DNA of 60,000 nt from Bolinopsis microptera (GCF_026151205.1 NC_087077.1:3660001-3720000); one strand, 5' to 3'. Positions 12,601 through 24,465 are shown, numbered from the stretch's first letter. Numbers and translations are program-made. The notes: generated by a model from the sequence alone, not told the origin.

Positions 12601-15600
12601 CTTGGATATTTCTAAGCCATAACTAATGCTCTAATGCCATATTTTGTTTGTCGCCTAAAATTATGGTTTTGACCCATAACGAATATCAGATACTGAAAGG
12701 TGAACATTTATAAACGAGTATCTACTGCAGCTTCTATACCTACAGTAATAAGTTTTAAATATTTAACCCATACTATGTCAGAGGACGTTTGTTCCATTTT
12801 TATATTATAAATTTTGAACATATATCAATCAATCTGTCAATATTTTTTGAAATACTCTTCTCAAATATTCAGTTTTCTTGTGCTTTAAGCGAACCCAACA
12901 GATGTTACTATAATATAAAATTAATGATTCTCTTTGTATGTACGACCGCCCACGTTCTATATGAGAAATATGAAGCATAATAACCATACGTGTACGTGCA
13001 ATGATTGTAGGAACGGCATTTTGAACGGGTTTGTTGTTGTTTCGTTCAGTGCGAGCTACATATTAACCGGCTGTATTTTCGGTCGTGTCGGATATTTTTT
13101 GATACGATAAAAACTGACTTATGCCTACCAAAGAGTACTATTACCTTCCACCCTGTGATCGCGGGCTTTTTAATATACCGTTACAATAATGACTTTAATA
13201 TAAAACAGAGGAGCATTACGTGTATCTGATATTCTGAAGAGGAGGCATGTATCCAGTCTTCATCCGTATCTTGTATCGAATGTTATCCGGCAACTCTGTT
13301 ATGTTGTCCGCCAAGTCCTCGAATGTTACCCCTGCGATAGGAGCATTCAAGTTACTGACTTTCTTGATAAATTCTCAAGAAAATAATAAGTCCCGAAATT
13401 AACTACATTGGCGACATGCCACACTAAAAGTAAATCAGAAGAGTTTTAGGAGTCCTATAAAAAATACTCTTTAGAGCCCGAAACTGCTTTTAGTCGTATT
13501 CAATTTACAACCCAACTCAGTCTCTCAACTACACAAAGTCACGTGACAATTAATAATTATAGTACCTGCCCACAACCAAGTATCATTAGATTTCTCAGCT
13601 GCAACCCCCGCTAGTTCCATCTCTCTCTCAGTATCAAACCCGGTGAAGCGGTCCAAGGAGAACGACTCAGGCAGTGTTATCAGCTGTGAGAAAATTAGTT
13701 ATGAGATTTATATTTTGAGATACAACTGTAAATTATCCTCAAATTTGTATTATTAAATCACCCGATATTATGATGTTTACAGACTAGAGTCTGAAGAGTT
13801 TTATCACGTTATCTTTTATTTACTCATTTGCTAAGGACAAGTCAATTCGTATTATATTTGACTATTTCGTACCTGTTTTAAAACATTAGAAACATCCTCA
13901 AGAACAGCGGTGGCATTGTCAGTCGGAGGGAGTCCCATATACTTTATCAGAGCGTTGATACCAGTTGTGATAAACTGCAGGATAAGTACGATTAGTAGGA
14001 GAGAACATGTCTCTTTAACGGCAGGAGACAACACGGCATGTCTCTTTAACGGTCGCGGTAGGAGACAGACGAATATATAATCAGAAAGCCAAGTTCAAGT
14101 AACTTTCTTATCTTCAATAAATAAAAATTAAAATTGTATACGCTCTAGACTTTCAGTATTCCTATTATATTAGATATCCTTACCATGCTTTTCGCAGGAT
14201 CATCCATTTCTACCATTAGGTTTTCTATTTTCTTCTCAAGATTAGATGTCCCATTAACAAGATCTGCCATTTTCTTAAAAGTCGCATTTGCCTGAAACGG
14301 TTCGGATTATTAAAGTAATCGGGTCATGAGGTCATAAATGATGAGAATAAGAATTTTATTAGCAATCTCTTCCATAAATTTGGCCCGGGAAAATAGTAAG
14401 TAAATACCAAAAGTGAAGGTAAAAATGTAAAAGCAGGAACGTGATCTAACATGTGATATGATGTCCTCAACAAGGGGAGTCTTGGGGGAGTAGTAAATCC
14501 TACCCTGGGTGAGCGTATACCAAATCTCACTCTCAATCACTGAGATCTCATTTGGGTTCGATTCAAGTGATTTCTTGACCTATATTTGGGAGCATTTGTA
14601 AGTATTCACAGTTTTCTTATAGGCATGCAAAATTATATTTTTGTTTACCCTAGAAGTGTCATTTTTTTAAATTTGTAGTAAAAAGCGCTTAATCATGATT
14701 TAAATTCAAAACAGAAAGGTACATAATATAAACTTGCGAAGAGATAGAGAGTAAAAGTTTTGAACAGACATGCACGTGAAGTCGTATTAAACAAAACAGT
14801 ATGTATTTGAATTAGCAACAATTTCAGCAGCACAGCTTCAGCGTTGGCAGCACATGCAACAAATAAACACCAAATATTCTTATATTATCACAATCCTAAC
14901 ACCGGACATGCAACCGACGTGGTGAGAAAACCAAAGGTTTGAAATCTGTTCCTTACCGGGGACCTCACTGACTGACTACGTGAATCTGACTGATTACGTG
15001 AATCTGACTGATAAGTAAGGTTGTTTGTTTGCTCAACTTTGTGAGTACCATTACTTTGAACTATTTCAGTCTCCGGGAGTACAGGAGGAATACCAAAGTT
15101 GAACAAAACTTTGTAGTATTGGTCGGGACGGGATTTGTCGAGTATTATGTTTGCTTGTCGCTTGTGTTTCGGATTTAGTACTGTCCGTAAATTTGGTTGT
15201 TTGTCTGTTCGTATGTCTGTTTGGTTTGGATGTGAATTGTCTGACTCGCTCCTTAAATCTATCTGAGAGAAGGAAAGCTAAATTACACCGTCTAAATATT
15301 ATCATTTGCAGCTCTTTTAGATATCACCATAACATAGCCATGGTGTTATGTTGCCAGCTCATCCAAATTGAGGGGGCATATCTTACACTATGCCCACTAA
15401 CTACTTCCTAGTTCCTACATATCTTGCCCGTTAATTGCCCCAGAGTGAAAATGTAATATACCAAACCGAGATCAATGTGTAGTTCACCTACCGTCATAAT
15501 GTTCACCATTAATTTCGCAATTTTATAATTCTTACCAGAAGTTCGTCCATTACACGAACCCTGTCTTCGTCAGTGCTGTACTTTAATAAACTATCATTTG

Positions 15601-18600
15601 TAACGTAGTGAACCTAGATGAGGGTGATAATGCGGGGGTGAATGATAATTAGTGATTATAATTAGTGATTATAATTAGTGATTATAATTAGTGATTATAA
15701 TTAGTGATTACAATTAGTGATGATAATTGGTGATGATAATTGGTGATGATAATAAGTAATGACAACTGAAAATGAATGATGATTAAAAAGCTAATTATGA
15801 AATTTTATATTATATAATATAAAGATGGTCGATCATGCAGTGGAGGGTTGGAGTTGAACTGTACACCCTCTTCACCAGGGGTGTAGCAGCCTTGAGAATA
15901 CCTTTCCTCACTAATCACACAAACAAAATATCTTTAAACCAGGTGATTGATATTTCTACCCCTTTACATCACAATAATCAATATGCCATGGAGCTTGTTC
16001 AATCCAAAATAGTGAAATACTGAGGGCAAAAGTGTCTAAGATCCTTTCGTGCTTTTTATGCAAATATTAGAAGTCCCCAACAAACAAAAGAAGAATGTCA
16101 TACACTGACATATCCTGAAAAAAGAACTTCTTACGTTACGTGATGAATGTTTTTCAGAGAGTGGGTTCATTTCATTTACAGAACTATCGCCTTGCCTGTC
16201 CGTTATTTCCCGTTTAGTTAAGTACTGGTTGGGATGCTGAAAAAAATTTTTGCTGAAAAGAAACGTTAGATTTGTGAGGAATATTTTACTTTTCAGAGAT
16301 CACAAACTCTCTTTTAGCCTTTAGGTCGCATCAATTAACCCGATCCATTATGTATTAGCTGCTTCAAATCTGCTTCCTTATTTTCGTAAACCCCATACTG
16401 TAACCCCATACTGTAAAATGATGGTGACTGATTATAACATCCGCTATTCAGATTTTATCTGACCCGCTTCTAGTGAATGTCATGATGATTAGAGGAATAC
16501 GTTTTGACCTGCACTCCATTTTCAGTAAAGATGTAGGGTTAATACTGGGTTAGGTGGCAGAATGTAGGTTAGGTCGCAGAATATCACTGATTATTTATAG
16601 ACTCATAAAGGCAGCACGTAATACAAAGGATGATGACAGACAAAAAGTCGACCACCTAGAAAAAAGAAGAGAAAGAAAAAAACATATAATGAGCATGCGG
16701 ATATATTTTTATTTTTGAGAGCAACCGTGAAAAAAAACAGCCATTATTATTATTTATTTATTAAAATAAATAAATGATAATAAATTTAACTTAACATACA
16801 CACAGCGCAGGTGCATAATCGAATTGAGGGTTTAGGTTTAGGAGGGAAATTGGGGCAATTCAATCGAACACTTGCACACGAGATTAAACTGCAACAAATG
16901 CTGTAAACGAATGCTGTAAAAGGATGCTTTTATACACTTAGACACATTCTGAAACGCTCTCTAGAACACTTTCTTACATTGGCACGGGCGGGGTCGTTTT
17001 TAGAGAGCGGGTTCATTTGATCTAGAGTTCCTTGCTTGTCTCTAATTTCTCGCTTAGTCTTGTAAGGGTCGAGATGCTGAAAACGGATGTGAGGAAAAGT
17101 TAGCTTAGAGGGATTGTGATCTTTTAGAGAGGAAGCTGATTCAAACCTGCACTTTGGATTTCCGTAATTTTCTCCCAAATCTTCTGATCTAATCGTAAGC
17201 ATTATTTACGTTTTAGTTTAAATACCCCAGCATTAATTAATAATATACCCAATCAAAGCAGCAAATCAAAAATAGGATTATACCCCTCAATGTATTTTCT
17301 CACAGCTGCTATGTAAGCTTAAGGAAGGCTCCAAGGATCACATTTTCCCTAACTAGTAAGTGGCCACATTAGCAAAATAAGAAATTGTATCATAGATATT
17401 ATAATGTCACTGCGAGCGCACAAATTAGGAACTGTATCTAAACATCCCATGACTTCAGCTGAAGCGTATATTATAGCGTGTATAAATATTACACTACCTA
17501 GTACCTACCCACAACGTTTAAATTTGAATTGATTGAGAAATTTCGCACTAAACAACCTTTAACCCTTTCATAGCCAAATGTGAAACAATTGAACGATGAT
17601 GACAACAGCTGCTATTAAGCTACTAACCTCTCCCTTGTTATGATTGAAGATGTTTTGGTCAGCGCTTCTGCGGTGAGGTTGTAGGGGGGACTGGAGTTTA
17701 ACATCTGGGTCCTCTGGTGGGTAGAGGGGTGGGGTCGTCTGGTAATCCTGTTTCTCTGCCTCGTACAAGTCCATGTCCTTCTCCAAGCTGCAGAAGTTGG
17801 CACGGGTCTAGTATTGTTCAGCGGACAATGTTTAAAAAGGATGGCAATAAGCCAGATTTTATTACTACAGGAAAGTATTTCAGATAGAAAAAAAGAAAAC
17901 AAAGCGTGTTTATTAAAACAGTAACGACATACTTGATGAAGAATTTATCCATGTCGTTTTTAAGGGTAGGACATATATAGTACTTTATCAACGCCAGCGT
18001 AGTCCTTAAAGCTCTGTACTCAAGTTTGAGTGACCTCTGATAAATCTCAATCACGGGAGCACTAGCTCCAATAGGGATGGGATAAAAGGATTGTTTTACA
18101 AGGCTGGTCAGCGTGGCAACTTCAGATTGAATTTCAGTCTGATCAGGTTTTGTGAAATAATTGAAAGTTATCTCTTCGGTTGGACCCATATCACAAATTG
18201 CTTTATTCACGTTTGCCATCTCCTCAGTTGTGAGTTTATGTGGAACTTTTTGTGGAAAGTCCATCATACTTTCCAAAGTGCCTTTGCAGGCTCTCGCATT
18301 TAGGATCAGTCCGAATATTGAATCCTGAAGAGCGACATGTTATTATTATTAGTTCGACGGGAATCCTTATAAGTGGGTAAATAAATAAAGTTTGACATAG
18401 ATAATGTCTTATTTCTGATGGTTATTGTGCCAAAAATTTAAAATCTACGAATGATCATAAATTAAGAGCTTTACAATAGCCTAGTATTATAGTTCAACTT
18501 ACAATATCCGAGTCAATAATATAGAGAAGCAGATCTCCTGTATTAGATTCGCCAAGTTCTGATGTAACACCCTGAAAAACAAAATGGTACTATCTTCATA

Positions 18601-20063
18601 TTATATCAACAAATATTAAAGTTTCAAACAATGTAGAAAACTTGCAAGATGGACTGAATTTGAACCCAACTATGGAAAACTGAAAATGTTTACATCGACA
18701 TCAAAAATATCAGATGAGAATGCAGATGTCAGGTTTACAGTGGATACTGTTAAAGCAGTCGCTTCTTTGTTACTTAGGGAAAGATTATTCATCGCAAATT
18801 CTTGAAATGCAGTTCTCATTGTCTCATTATGAACAAGAGGCCAGGCTGCAACTTTTCTGAATGCTTTTTCAATATTAGGCAATTCTTGAAACCTGAAATT
18901 CATAACATTAAAGATGCAAGCATTTTTATCAAAATGATCAAAATAAAGGTAGTGTAATTGTGAAACTTTGGTAATGTCAATATGTCATGATCATATAATA
19001 TGTTTTGGTAGCTTTCCTGTGAGGTGAAACTTACTTTAATAGCAAGATGCATGTAGTTGTACTGTTTCCAACTGTGTAAATTTGAATCTAACTCTAATTT
19101 TAATTCAACTGAATTTTTCAACTGAATTCAACTGAATTTGTTTAAACAAACCATTTTGGAAAAGGATAATATTCGACATTGAAATGCTCGTAGTCCCAAC
19201 ATCCAACTACAGGTAGTCCTTGTATGAAAGGAATCAGACCAGCTGACGGCATTCCAGTAGCATAATGATAACCTGAAATTATAGTTGAACATTATAATGA
19301 GGAATAATGCTGTTAAATAGGAAAATGTTAGACTTTTCACGTTCAAGTTTGTTAAATATTTATTTGTTTATATTTAACTAATTTATAGTGCTTCGGTTGT
19401 TGTCCTATGAGCAGGTTCCAACCAATGAGGCCATTGATTGGGTGACGAAATCACTAATTAAGTGCTGAGATCACGTATCCACAAGATCTTAAAAAGGTCA
19501 CAACTCGGCTTAGTTGTAAACAGTAAACTTGAAACTTTAGGACAGCACTTCAATTATCAAAACAAATGCGTCTGGAAATTTTGGAGTTCCTAACTCAAAA
19601 CGTTCTCACTTTATGGTGACAATAGATAAAAAGATGGAGTGGCGTGCTTAGATTTTTTGTCATTTTTATTCTTATGGTTGATAAACTTTAGGCACCATTC
19701 AAAAAACTGCTCACTTGAAGTCATCACTGATGGTGGTTTCGTTCTTCTTACTTGCCCAAGAATGAAGCATAGCACAATTGGAATAAAAATTTCTATGACA
19801 AATAAAACCTGAAAATATAGATTTTTAACAGACATTGATACTGATTTTAATAATATCTCGATAACCAAATTCTCAAAATTGTGACATGTTTTCAGTTTAT
19901 TTCCTCCCAATGAATGCAGCCAATTATCAGCTAAAAGCATAAAAACCGTATTGAAACACTAAAAGAGGTTTAATTTAAATCATTTACTGACAGGTCTGCG
20001 AGTTTTCAGTTTATAGTTTTTCCAAAGTAGAACTTTCAGCTGTTGAAAAAATCTGTTTGTCAT
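6680..20063 (-). CDS. ABCA-subfamily (ABC1-type) lipid transporter, N-terminal half only, 18 exons
   Basis: ABCA proteins are full-size membrane ATPases that move lipids. Exons (minus strand, all phase-compatible) are 20063-19992, 19808-19715, 19272-19152, 18892-18694, 18571-18503, 18324-17933, 17787-17628, 17076-16978, 16236-16135, 15613-15536, 14579-14451, 14291-14184, 13974-13873, 13683-13566, 13331-13220, 7641-7497, 7094-6948 and 6796-6680, giving about 788 residues. Family signatures are visible in order: the N-terminal LLWKNY...TRRPV before TM1, [24 protein letters not shown], the SERD-like DTERE segment, [29 protein letters not shown], then [11 protein letters not shown] and [10 protein letters not shown] leading into TM2-TM3. 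The last exon ends in phase 0 with a good donor. Walker A, signature and Walker B motifs of NBD1/NBD2 and the second TMD are absent from the window. They must lie further left, beyond the GPCR, or be lost. Intron 13219-7642 contains the pentraxin gene on the other strand. Confidence 0.92.
6797..6947 (-). other. Short ABCA intron
   Basis: This intron joins RLKE and VMRVMGLGD, phase 0 on both sides. Between 6948 and 7094 the exon carries the YEKE motif that precedes TM2 of ABC1-type transporters. No other feature is seen. Confidence 0.6.
8342..8749 (+). CDS. Hypothetical 135-residue ORF inside the ABCA intron
   Basis: This is an ATG-initiated ORF with a normal residue mix and a CGCSCCR cysteine cluster near residue 60. 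An acceptor-like tttgcag precedes it at about 8312. I recognise no family. The last 45 codons look less protein-like, so if the region is coding, the exon may end earlier, for instance near 8625. It could also be chance. The rest of the large ABCA intron from 8750 to 10570 shows no gene. Confidence 0.25.
   Translation: MTVAELNSERTAHHDTTKSVLTNMIEERGSSRNLDQTQSEDVFTHHLYKEHMTRSLNTCGCSCCRYKITTQHHVSMSLPRNYRSNLWADDNNIPYVKISLCRSLRATDLIFILCKYRRNLIKPNKITFSVTILIK
10578..12109 (+). CDS. Secreted pentraxin/LamG-domain protein with repeated C-terminal module, nested in ABCA intron
   Basis: Exon 1 is 10578-11396. The ATG at 10578 is preferred over an upstream in-frame ATG because it starts a signal peptide ([18 protein letters not shown]). 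Residues about 25-225 form a pentraxin/LamG-like jelly-roll: SICSWIK near the start, HVCLTWTY (close to the pentraxin signature HxCx[ST]Wx[ST]) near residue 107, then LYYDG and a [13 protein letters not shown] strand. A Thr/Pro/Glu-rich linker follows. Exon 1 ends with [16 protein letters not shown] in phase 0. Exon 2 (from 11567) continues with [14 protein letters not shown]...KHHC, then a second [16 protein letters not shown]. Exon 3 (from 11967 or 11978, to TGA at 12107-12109) repeats [14 protein letters not shown]...KHHC. The exon 2-3 link is uncertain: no GT donor follows DFFDN before a stop at 11789-11791. A donor at 11729|11730 joined to 11967 keeps frame. Alternatively the protein ends at 11791. 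A spliced 3' UTR is possible near 12115-12284. Confidence 0.8.
12110..13219. other. 3' flank of the pentraxin gene within the ABCA intron
   Basis: A donor-like gtatgt at about 12116 and acceptor-like cttgcag at about 12284 suggest a spliced 3' UTR for the pentraxin gene. The rest is AT-rich and shows no coding sequence before the ABCA exon ending at 13220. Confidence 0.35.
15645..15760. repeat. Short tandem repeat in ABCA intron
   Basis: A 14-base unit, agtgattataatt, recurs about eight times with drift toward agtgatgataatt at the right end. It lies in the intron between the 16135 and 15613 exons. It is a simple microsatellite-like array. Confidence 0.85.
16135..16236 (-). CDS. ABCA exon, duplicate copy B (34 codons)
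   Basis: This is the sister of the exon at 17076-16978. It encodes [21 protein letters not shown], has the same TTTTCAG acceptor context, the same CAT first codon and the same AAC|GTAAGA-type donor. The intron sequence around both copies is also partly alike, which supports duplication of a roughly 200-bp block. Whether the copies are used together or alternatively cannot be seen here. Confidence 0.75.
16978..17076 (-). CDS. ABCA exon, duplicate copy A (33 codons)
   Basis: The exon is phase 0 at both ends, preceded by TTTTCAG and followed by GTAAGA. It encodes a segment with [19 protein letters not shown] in the extracellular loop of the ABCA protein. The next exon downstream (16236-16135) is clearly related in sequence, length and splice sites, so one arose by tandem duplication. 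Because both are symmetric, either one or both can be included without changing frame. Confidence 0.75.
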
Positions 20064-21055
20064 GATGCTGGCTTTTTTAGAGGAGATTGTCTGGTGTCTT
20101 TGTCATGAATAATCCATGTTGAAATACTAATAAACTGAAATTATAAAATGAGCATAAAAGCAATTGTTCAAATACATATTGCGTATTAGGCTAGCCAGAA
20201 GGTGGCTATTTTAGACTGCCCATTTTAATCATCAAGGAAACCCTTTATATAACACTTGCCCCATTAAGAAATTGTATAATTTTAATACCTCTTCTACTGT
20301 TATTGAAATATGCAGTAATATTGTTAAGATCAAACAAGAAAAGGGAACGTTTCTAAACCAAAAATACATCAAAGCTTTTGTCCAAATAACTTATTATCAA
20401 TAAGTCTCATGAAACCTAGATCTCAAACAACTACAGTACAAAGAACTGTCACATCATAACCAAGCTGATAAATATAACGTTGCCTTCCATGGTGGTGGAA
20501 CAATTGACCCAGTTTACCGATTTTAAAAAGATGAATTTAACATGTTTTCATACTAGTACTGTTTATAAAATCAGCCTTAAGTTCGATAACAATAAATTTT
20601 CTCAATTTAATGAGGTGGTCCGAGTGGGTGGCTAACGGGCACGTAGACAGGGGGGGGGGGGGCTAGGGGGGCGGCAGTTGGTAGGAACTTGGGTATGACT
20701 CATCTATTTGTGGTTATTGCAGATGTAAAGCATCTGCTTTTTGTGTTGAGCAAAAGCTAGATTTTAACTTGTATCTAACTTGTTCATGCCCATCAAAATT
20801 CATGAGCATTTAAATTGATTGGGATTATATCAGTGTGTAAACGACCAAGTTTGCATAAATGTCTATCCAACCAAGAATTCAGGAGGCAAGGGTGCAGGTG
20901 GGTGCATAGACTTTTTGGTCTGCACTCTCCGATCCTGTATCACGATGGATTCATTTTGACATATTTTTGTTAAAGGTTTATATACTATACTCTCTCTTGC
21001 TACTCCAAGTCCCCTAAGATATACGGTCTAAAGTTTGTACTAGTTATATTATATA
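20064..21055. other. Intergenic region upstream of the ABCA start
   Basis: This stretch holds no ORF or RNA that I recognise. It should contain the ABCA promoter, since the first coding exon starts at 20063 on the minus strand. A poly-G tract lies at about 20651-20662. Confidence 0.4.
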
Positions 21056-21822
21056 CAGGGTGGGCCAAAAGTCAGTGTGCAAACGTTGGCCATAATAGCT
21101 CAGTCACTGAGTGCCCAATAGAAATAATTTGTTCTGGTATGACTTACTACCACCACTGGTTCGAGAAATTTGTCAAATCGAAACATATTTGTGTTCATTT
21201 TTTTCAAAAGAAGGTTCATTTTCGCATTTATTTGATAGTTTGGATAGTCGGATCGAGCCAAATTTTATTGAATTGTGTTTGGCCATCTAAATTACGTTTG
21301 CCCTGAAAAAATGAGAGTTCTAGCTTCTCAGATGACCGAGATATGAACCTTAACGAGGTTATTCATTACGTGTGATCAGGTGATTGGTTTACCTAATCAC
21401 GTGATTAGGTGACCCCGTTAACCACCCCGTTAAACATTATGGGAATCGTGAAGGCTGCCCAATTAAGGTGTCGTGTCGCGGTGTCACATAATCACCCAGT
21501 CAATTTTGTTAACGAGATACAGAAAATGCTTGATAACTTCGTCATTTCTAATCCGTTTTGCCTCATATTTTCAGATCATATGCAACATTTAATAATCTAC
21601 TGTCTCTGAAAAAATTAGACATCTAGCATGTTCGGGGAGAACAATATAAGTGTTTTAATATTGAATGGGCGTGGTCTAAAATATTCGAATTTTCAAATTT
21701 TGGTGACGGAATCCTCGAACCAGTAGGTACAGTAAACCATCTGCAAAGCAACAACCCTCAAATATAAAACACGGCGGAGGTATAAGACCCAACGTTTGCA
21801 CACTGACTTTTGGCCCACCCTG
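21056..21822. mobile_element. mariner-type non-autonomous element (767 bp)
   Basis: The ends are a near-perfect terminal inverted repeat of about 35 bases: CAGGGTGGGCCAAAAGTCAG at the left, with its complement ending at 21822. TA flanks each end, the target duplication of Tc1/mariner elements, and the CAGGGTGGGCCAAAA start is common among mariner-like elements. No transposase is recognisable inside; the longest ORF (21409-21609) looks non-coding. It is probably an internally deleted or non-autonomous copy. Confidence 0.8.
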
Positions 21823-22564
21823 TATATAAAATACATTTTTATCTGCTTCAATTGATACTAAATAAAATTGTTGTTTTCTTGAATTGTTGTTTTCTTGGTG
21901 GCCTAGAATTCACTACTCCTACTTTGTTAAAAAAATAATTACACACAAATTTTGGGAGTCTCGCTTTATATAGTAAGATTATCATATAACCGATTACAGA
22001 TCGGTGACAACTGACACGGATGACTGTAAAAACCATCCTGCTTCGACCAAATTGAGAGAGTTTTTTGTGTATTTCCCCCAGGGGCTCTAACTAATTCGCT
22101 CACCTAAACATTATCACGTGACTTTGGTTTTTATGGTTTTGCAGCCGAACATAAACCCTAATCCCAACTCTAACACTAACCATAACCTGAAGCTAGAAGT
22201 AGATCCACAACCCTAACCACAACTCGCCCAACCCTAACCTGAGCCCTGAACAATCGAATTCGTGTTTTACTAGCCTTTTATGTGACCAAAATAGTTTTTT
22301 GCCCATAACTCTCCAGGGAAGCATTTTTACCGTACGTCATGAGGGATGATTCGGAATCAGCGTCCAAAAATACATCTGATTAGACTGCTTTTAAACCCTC
22401 AAGCTCAGGGCCTTTTCACAAGAATTTTCTTGAAATTTGGTAGAGCGATTTATATAGTGGGAGCGGACCCCATACCACCAGGGGTGAAAGACGTATTACC
22501 AAAAGATTGTGCACAAACGGATTGTGGTAAAAAAGTTCACAAGGAAAGTTGTAAAATTGAAATT

Positions 22565-23285
22565 TTATGAGGGACTTAGCAACTAAACCTTTTTCAAAAC
22601 AATTGAAGCAAAGTAAAATTTATGTTTTGGGACACTTGCTTGCTGCATGCATGAACTTACTAAAATTTTACTTGTCATACGTTGTATGACCCGCCGCGCA
22701 CGAAGTGCGCGGCTCCCCCTCTAGCGTCGAAGTAGTGAAGCGACCGTGGGGGTCACCACGTGATACAAAATTTTACGAGGCATTGTGTATTAGATTTTTT
22801 TCAATTTTAAACAAATTGAACTTGGTTTTATACTAAGTAAATTTGTAGCGCGTGCGTTTATGTCCGCCCCACTTAATTAAAATTTTTCATGCTAATCGGC
22901 TGAGTAGGATGAATCATTATTCAATAATGAAAATCTTACTTGTGCCGCGCCGGCTGCATAATAATCGTCATGGACATGTTCACAATGATTTATCGTTAGA
23001 AATTGGATAGTAGCATTTATAAAGCGGACCAAATGGTGGACGTATTAACAACAGAATTGGCACAAAGGAGGGTAAAATAAAGTCACAGAAACTGTTGTAA
23101 TTGATAATTGTATACGGACTTACGCAACTAAACTTTTTCAAACACTTAAGCAAAGTTAATGTAGTTTTGGAGCACTGCTTGTGCATTGTGACAGTTACTA
23201 ATTTTACTTGTCTCGCTGTGTGGGCCGCGCACACGCGCTCCTCTGCGCCACAGATGGCGACGTGGGGCAAAGTGCAAAATTGACA
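22565..23285. repeat. Two diverged tandem copies of a GC-capped repeat
   Basis: Positions about 22565-22810 and 23098-23310 share a layout and many words: 'acttagcaactaaac' against 'acttacgcaactaaac', a 'cttgctt/cttgtg' section, 'aattttacttgtc', then a GC-rich block beginning ccgcgcac and an end in 'cattgtgtat'. The copies are diverged and carry no coding sequence that I recognise. They look like an old repeat family with a CpG-rich end. Confidence 0.5.
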
Positions 23286-23606
23286 TTGTGTATAGATATT
23301 TCAATTTTCTGACTTGTTTTACAGAAATTCTGGATTTTCACTACCAACTAATTATAACACTCTCGCTGAGGAAGTGTAAAAAAATTAAATTTACAATTAT
23401 AGATAAGTACGGCTGCTCTTAGCTTCCAAAAACATACAAACTATTGTCAATGATGAATGGTGGTTATGATGTTATACAAACGGTCTTCTAATTGGGGTAA
23501 TTGGGGTAATACAGCGCTTCACTATAGTGTAGAGTTTCTACGATACAGGGGGAGCCGGCCCGCGCACTCGTGCCCGGTGGGTCATACAACGTATGACAAG
23601 GTAATA

Positions 23607-23678
23607 TATTACTGGGCCGCGCTCAGCCTGTCATTCCGCCTAATCTCTATTGTGAACATAATAGCCTGAGGTCCCCAG
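23607..23678 (+). pseudogene. Degenerate copy of part of the SLC18B1-like last exon
   Basis: About 72 bases starting at 'ttactgggccgcgctcagcc' match 57180-57254 in the last exon of the SLC18B1-like gene, ending in the same 'ggtccccag'. The copy has a several-base deletion and point changes, and its frame is broken. It lies 34 kb from the gene, next to GC-rich repeats. It could be a captured gene fragment, or the gene's C-terminal tail could itself derive from a repeat. Confidence 0.6.
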
Positions 23679-23828
23679 GTAAGGTAATATAATGTATTTC
23701 TTTAAAAACCACATTTTTATAAATTCGACTGTAGTTTTATTTGGTTTTTAAATTAAGTAATAAATATAAATAACTGACAAGTACAAACACATCTGTTATC
23801 GTAACTATTATTGGTATTATATACTTTA

Positions 23829-24465
23829 TACTCGTCTAAATTTCTTCGAAGTAGCGGCGTGCGCCGCTTTCTTTAACGGGCCGGCGATACTCGATGATCG
23901 TAAAATATTTGTTTCAACGAGTCCAACTTGGCGTGCGTCTTGGTAGGTTACAATTTTAACCATTGTTAATGATCTGGCCCGGCGCGCGCTACTTAGTAGC
24001 ACTTGCCGGGCCATTTCGAAAAGAAAGCAGCGCGCGCTACTTCGAAGAAATTTATACGAGTAACATCCGTCAATTATAATCTTACAACGCTTTCTTCTCG
24101 AGGCAAGTGCTACAAAGTATAACGCGCGCCAGGCTAGTCCATTATCAATCCCATGCAAATGGACAACTATATATTTTACCGGGACTATTATAAAATGACA
24201 ATACAATCTTCATGATACTACTACTAGCATTTTGGTAAATAATAATAAATTTGCACTTTGGACATTTTTCCACTTCCACTTTAAGAAAAACGTAAAATGT
24301 TTGTCAATTGTTGTTCCATGTCCAATTTAATTATGAATAAGTATTTTCAACAAGTCCAACTCGCGTCGGTGCACGTTTTAAATTTAATAATTTAATACCC
24401 TATATATATTGACGGATGTTACTCGTCTAAATTTCTTCGAAGTAGCGCGCGCCGCTTTTTTCTCA
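23829..24465. repeat. GC-rich palindromic repeat cluster
   Basis: 'actcgtctaaatttcttcg' followed by 'aagtagcg' and a GCGC-rich core is at 23829-23870. Its complement is at about 24020-24062, and a third copy in the first orientation is at about 24420-24460. Words such as 'gacggatgttactcg' pair with 'cgagtaacatccgtc' between the second and third copies. A further inner palindrome, ggcccggc...gccgggcc, spans 23976-24013. The cluster could fold into hairpins. Minus-strand ORFs here are products of the repeats, not genes. Confidence 0.6.

Noticed and set aside
13852-14034. Possible prominin-like or separate membrane gene on the minus strand
   Set aside because: The segment [14 protein letters not shown] continues in phase with ABCA exons on both sides, so it belongs to the transporter's extracellular loop.
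14888-15305. Minus-strand ORFs with repeated [12 protein letters not shown]
   Set aside because: There is no clear acceptor and the segment is not needed for the ABCA phase; the repeat is short and simple. It may be intronic.
17639-17808. Alternative ABCA exon start at 17808 after 'actag'
   Set aside because: It would put the exon out of phase; the acceptor ttctgcag at 17788-17795 gives correct phase and keeps [12 protein letters not shown] in frame.
22150-22245. Telomere-like CCCTAA/AACCCTAA words
   Set aside because: The repeats are too irregular to be an interstitial telomere; only scattered 'aaccctaac' words are present.
23826-24206. 126-codon minus-strand ORF
   Set aside because: It runs through GC-rich palindromic repeats and resembles no protein.
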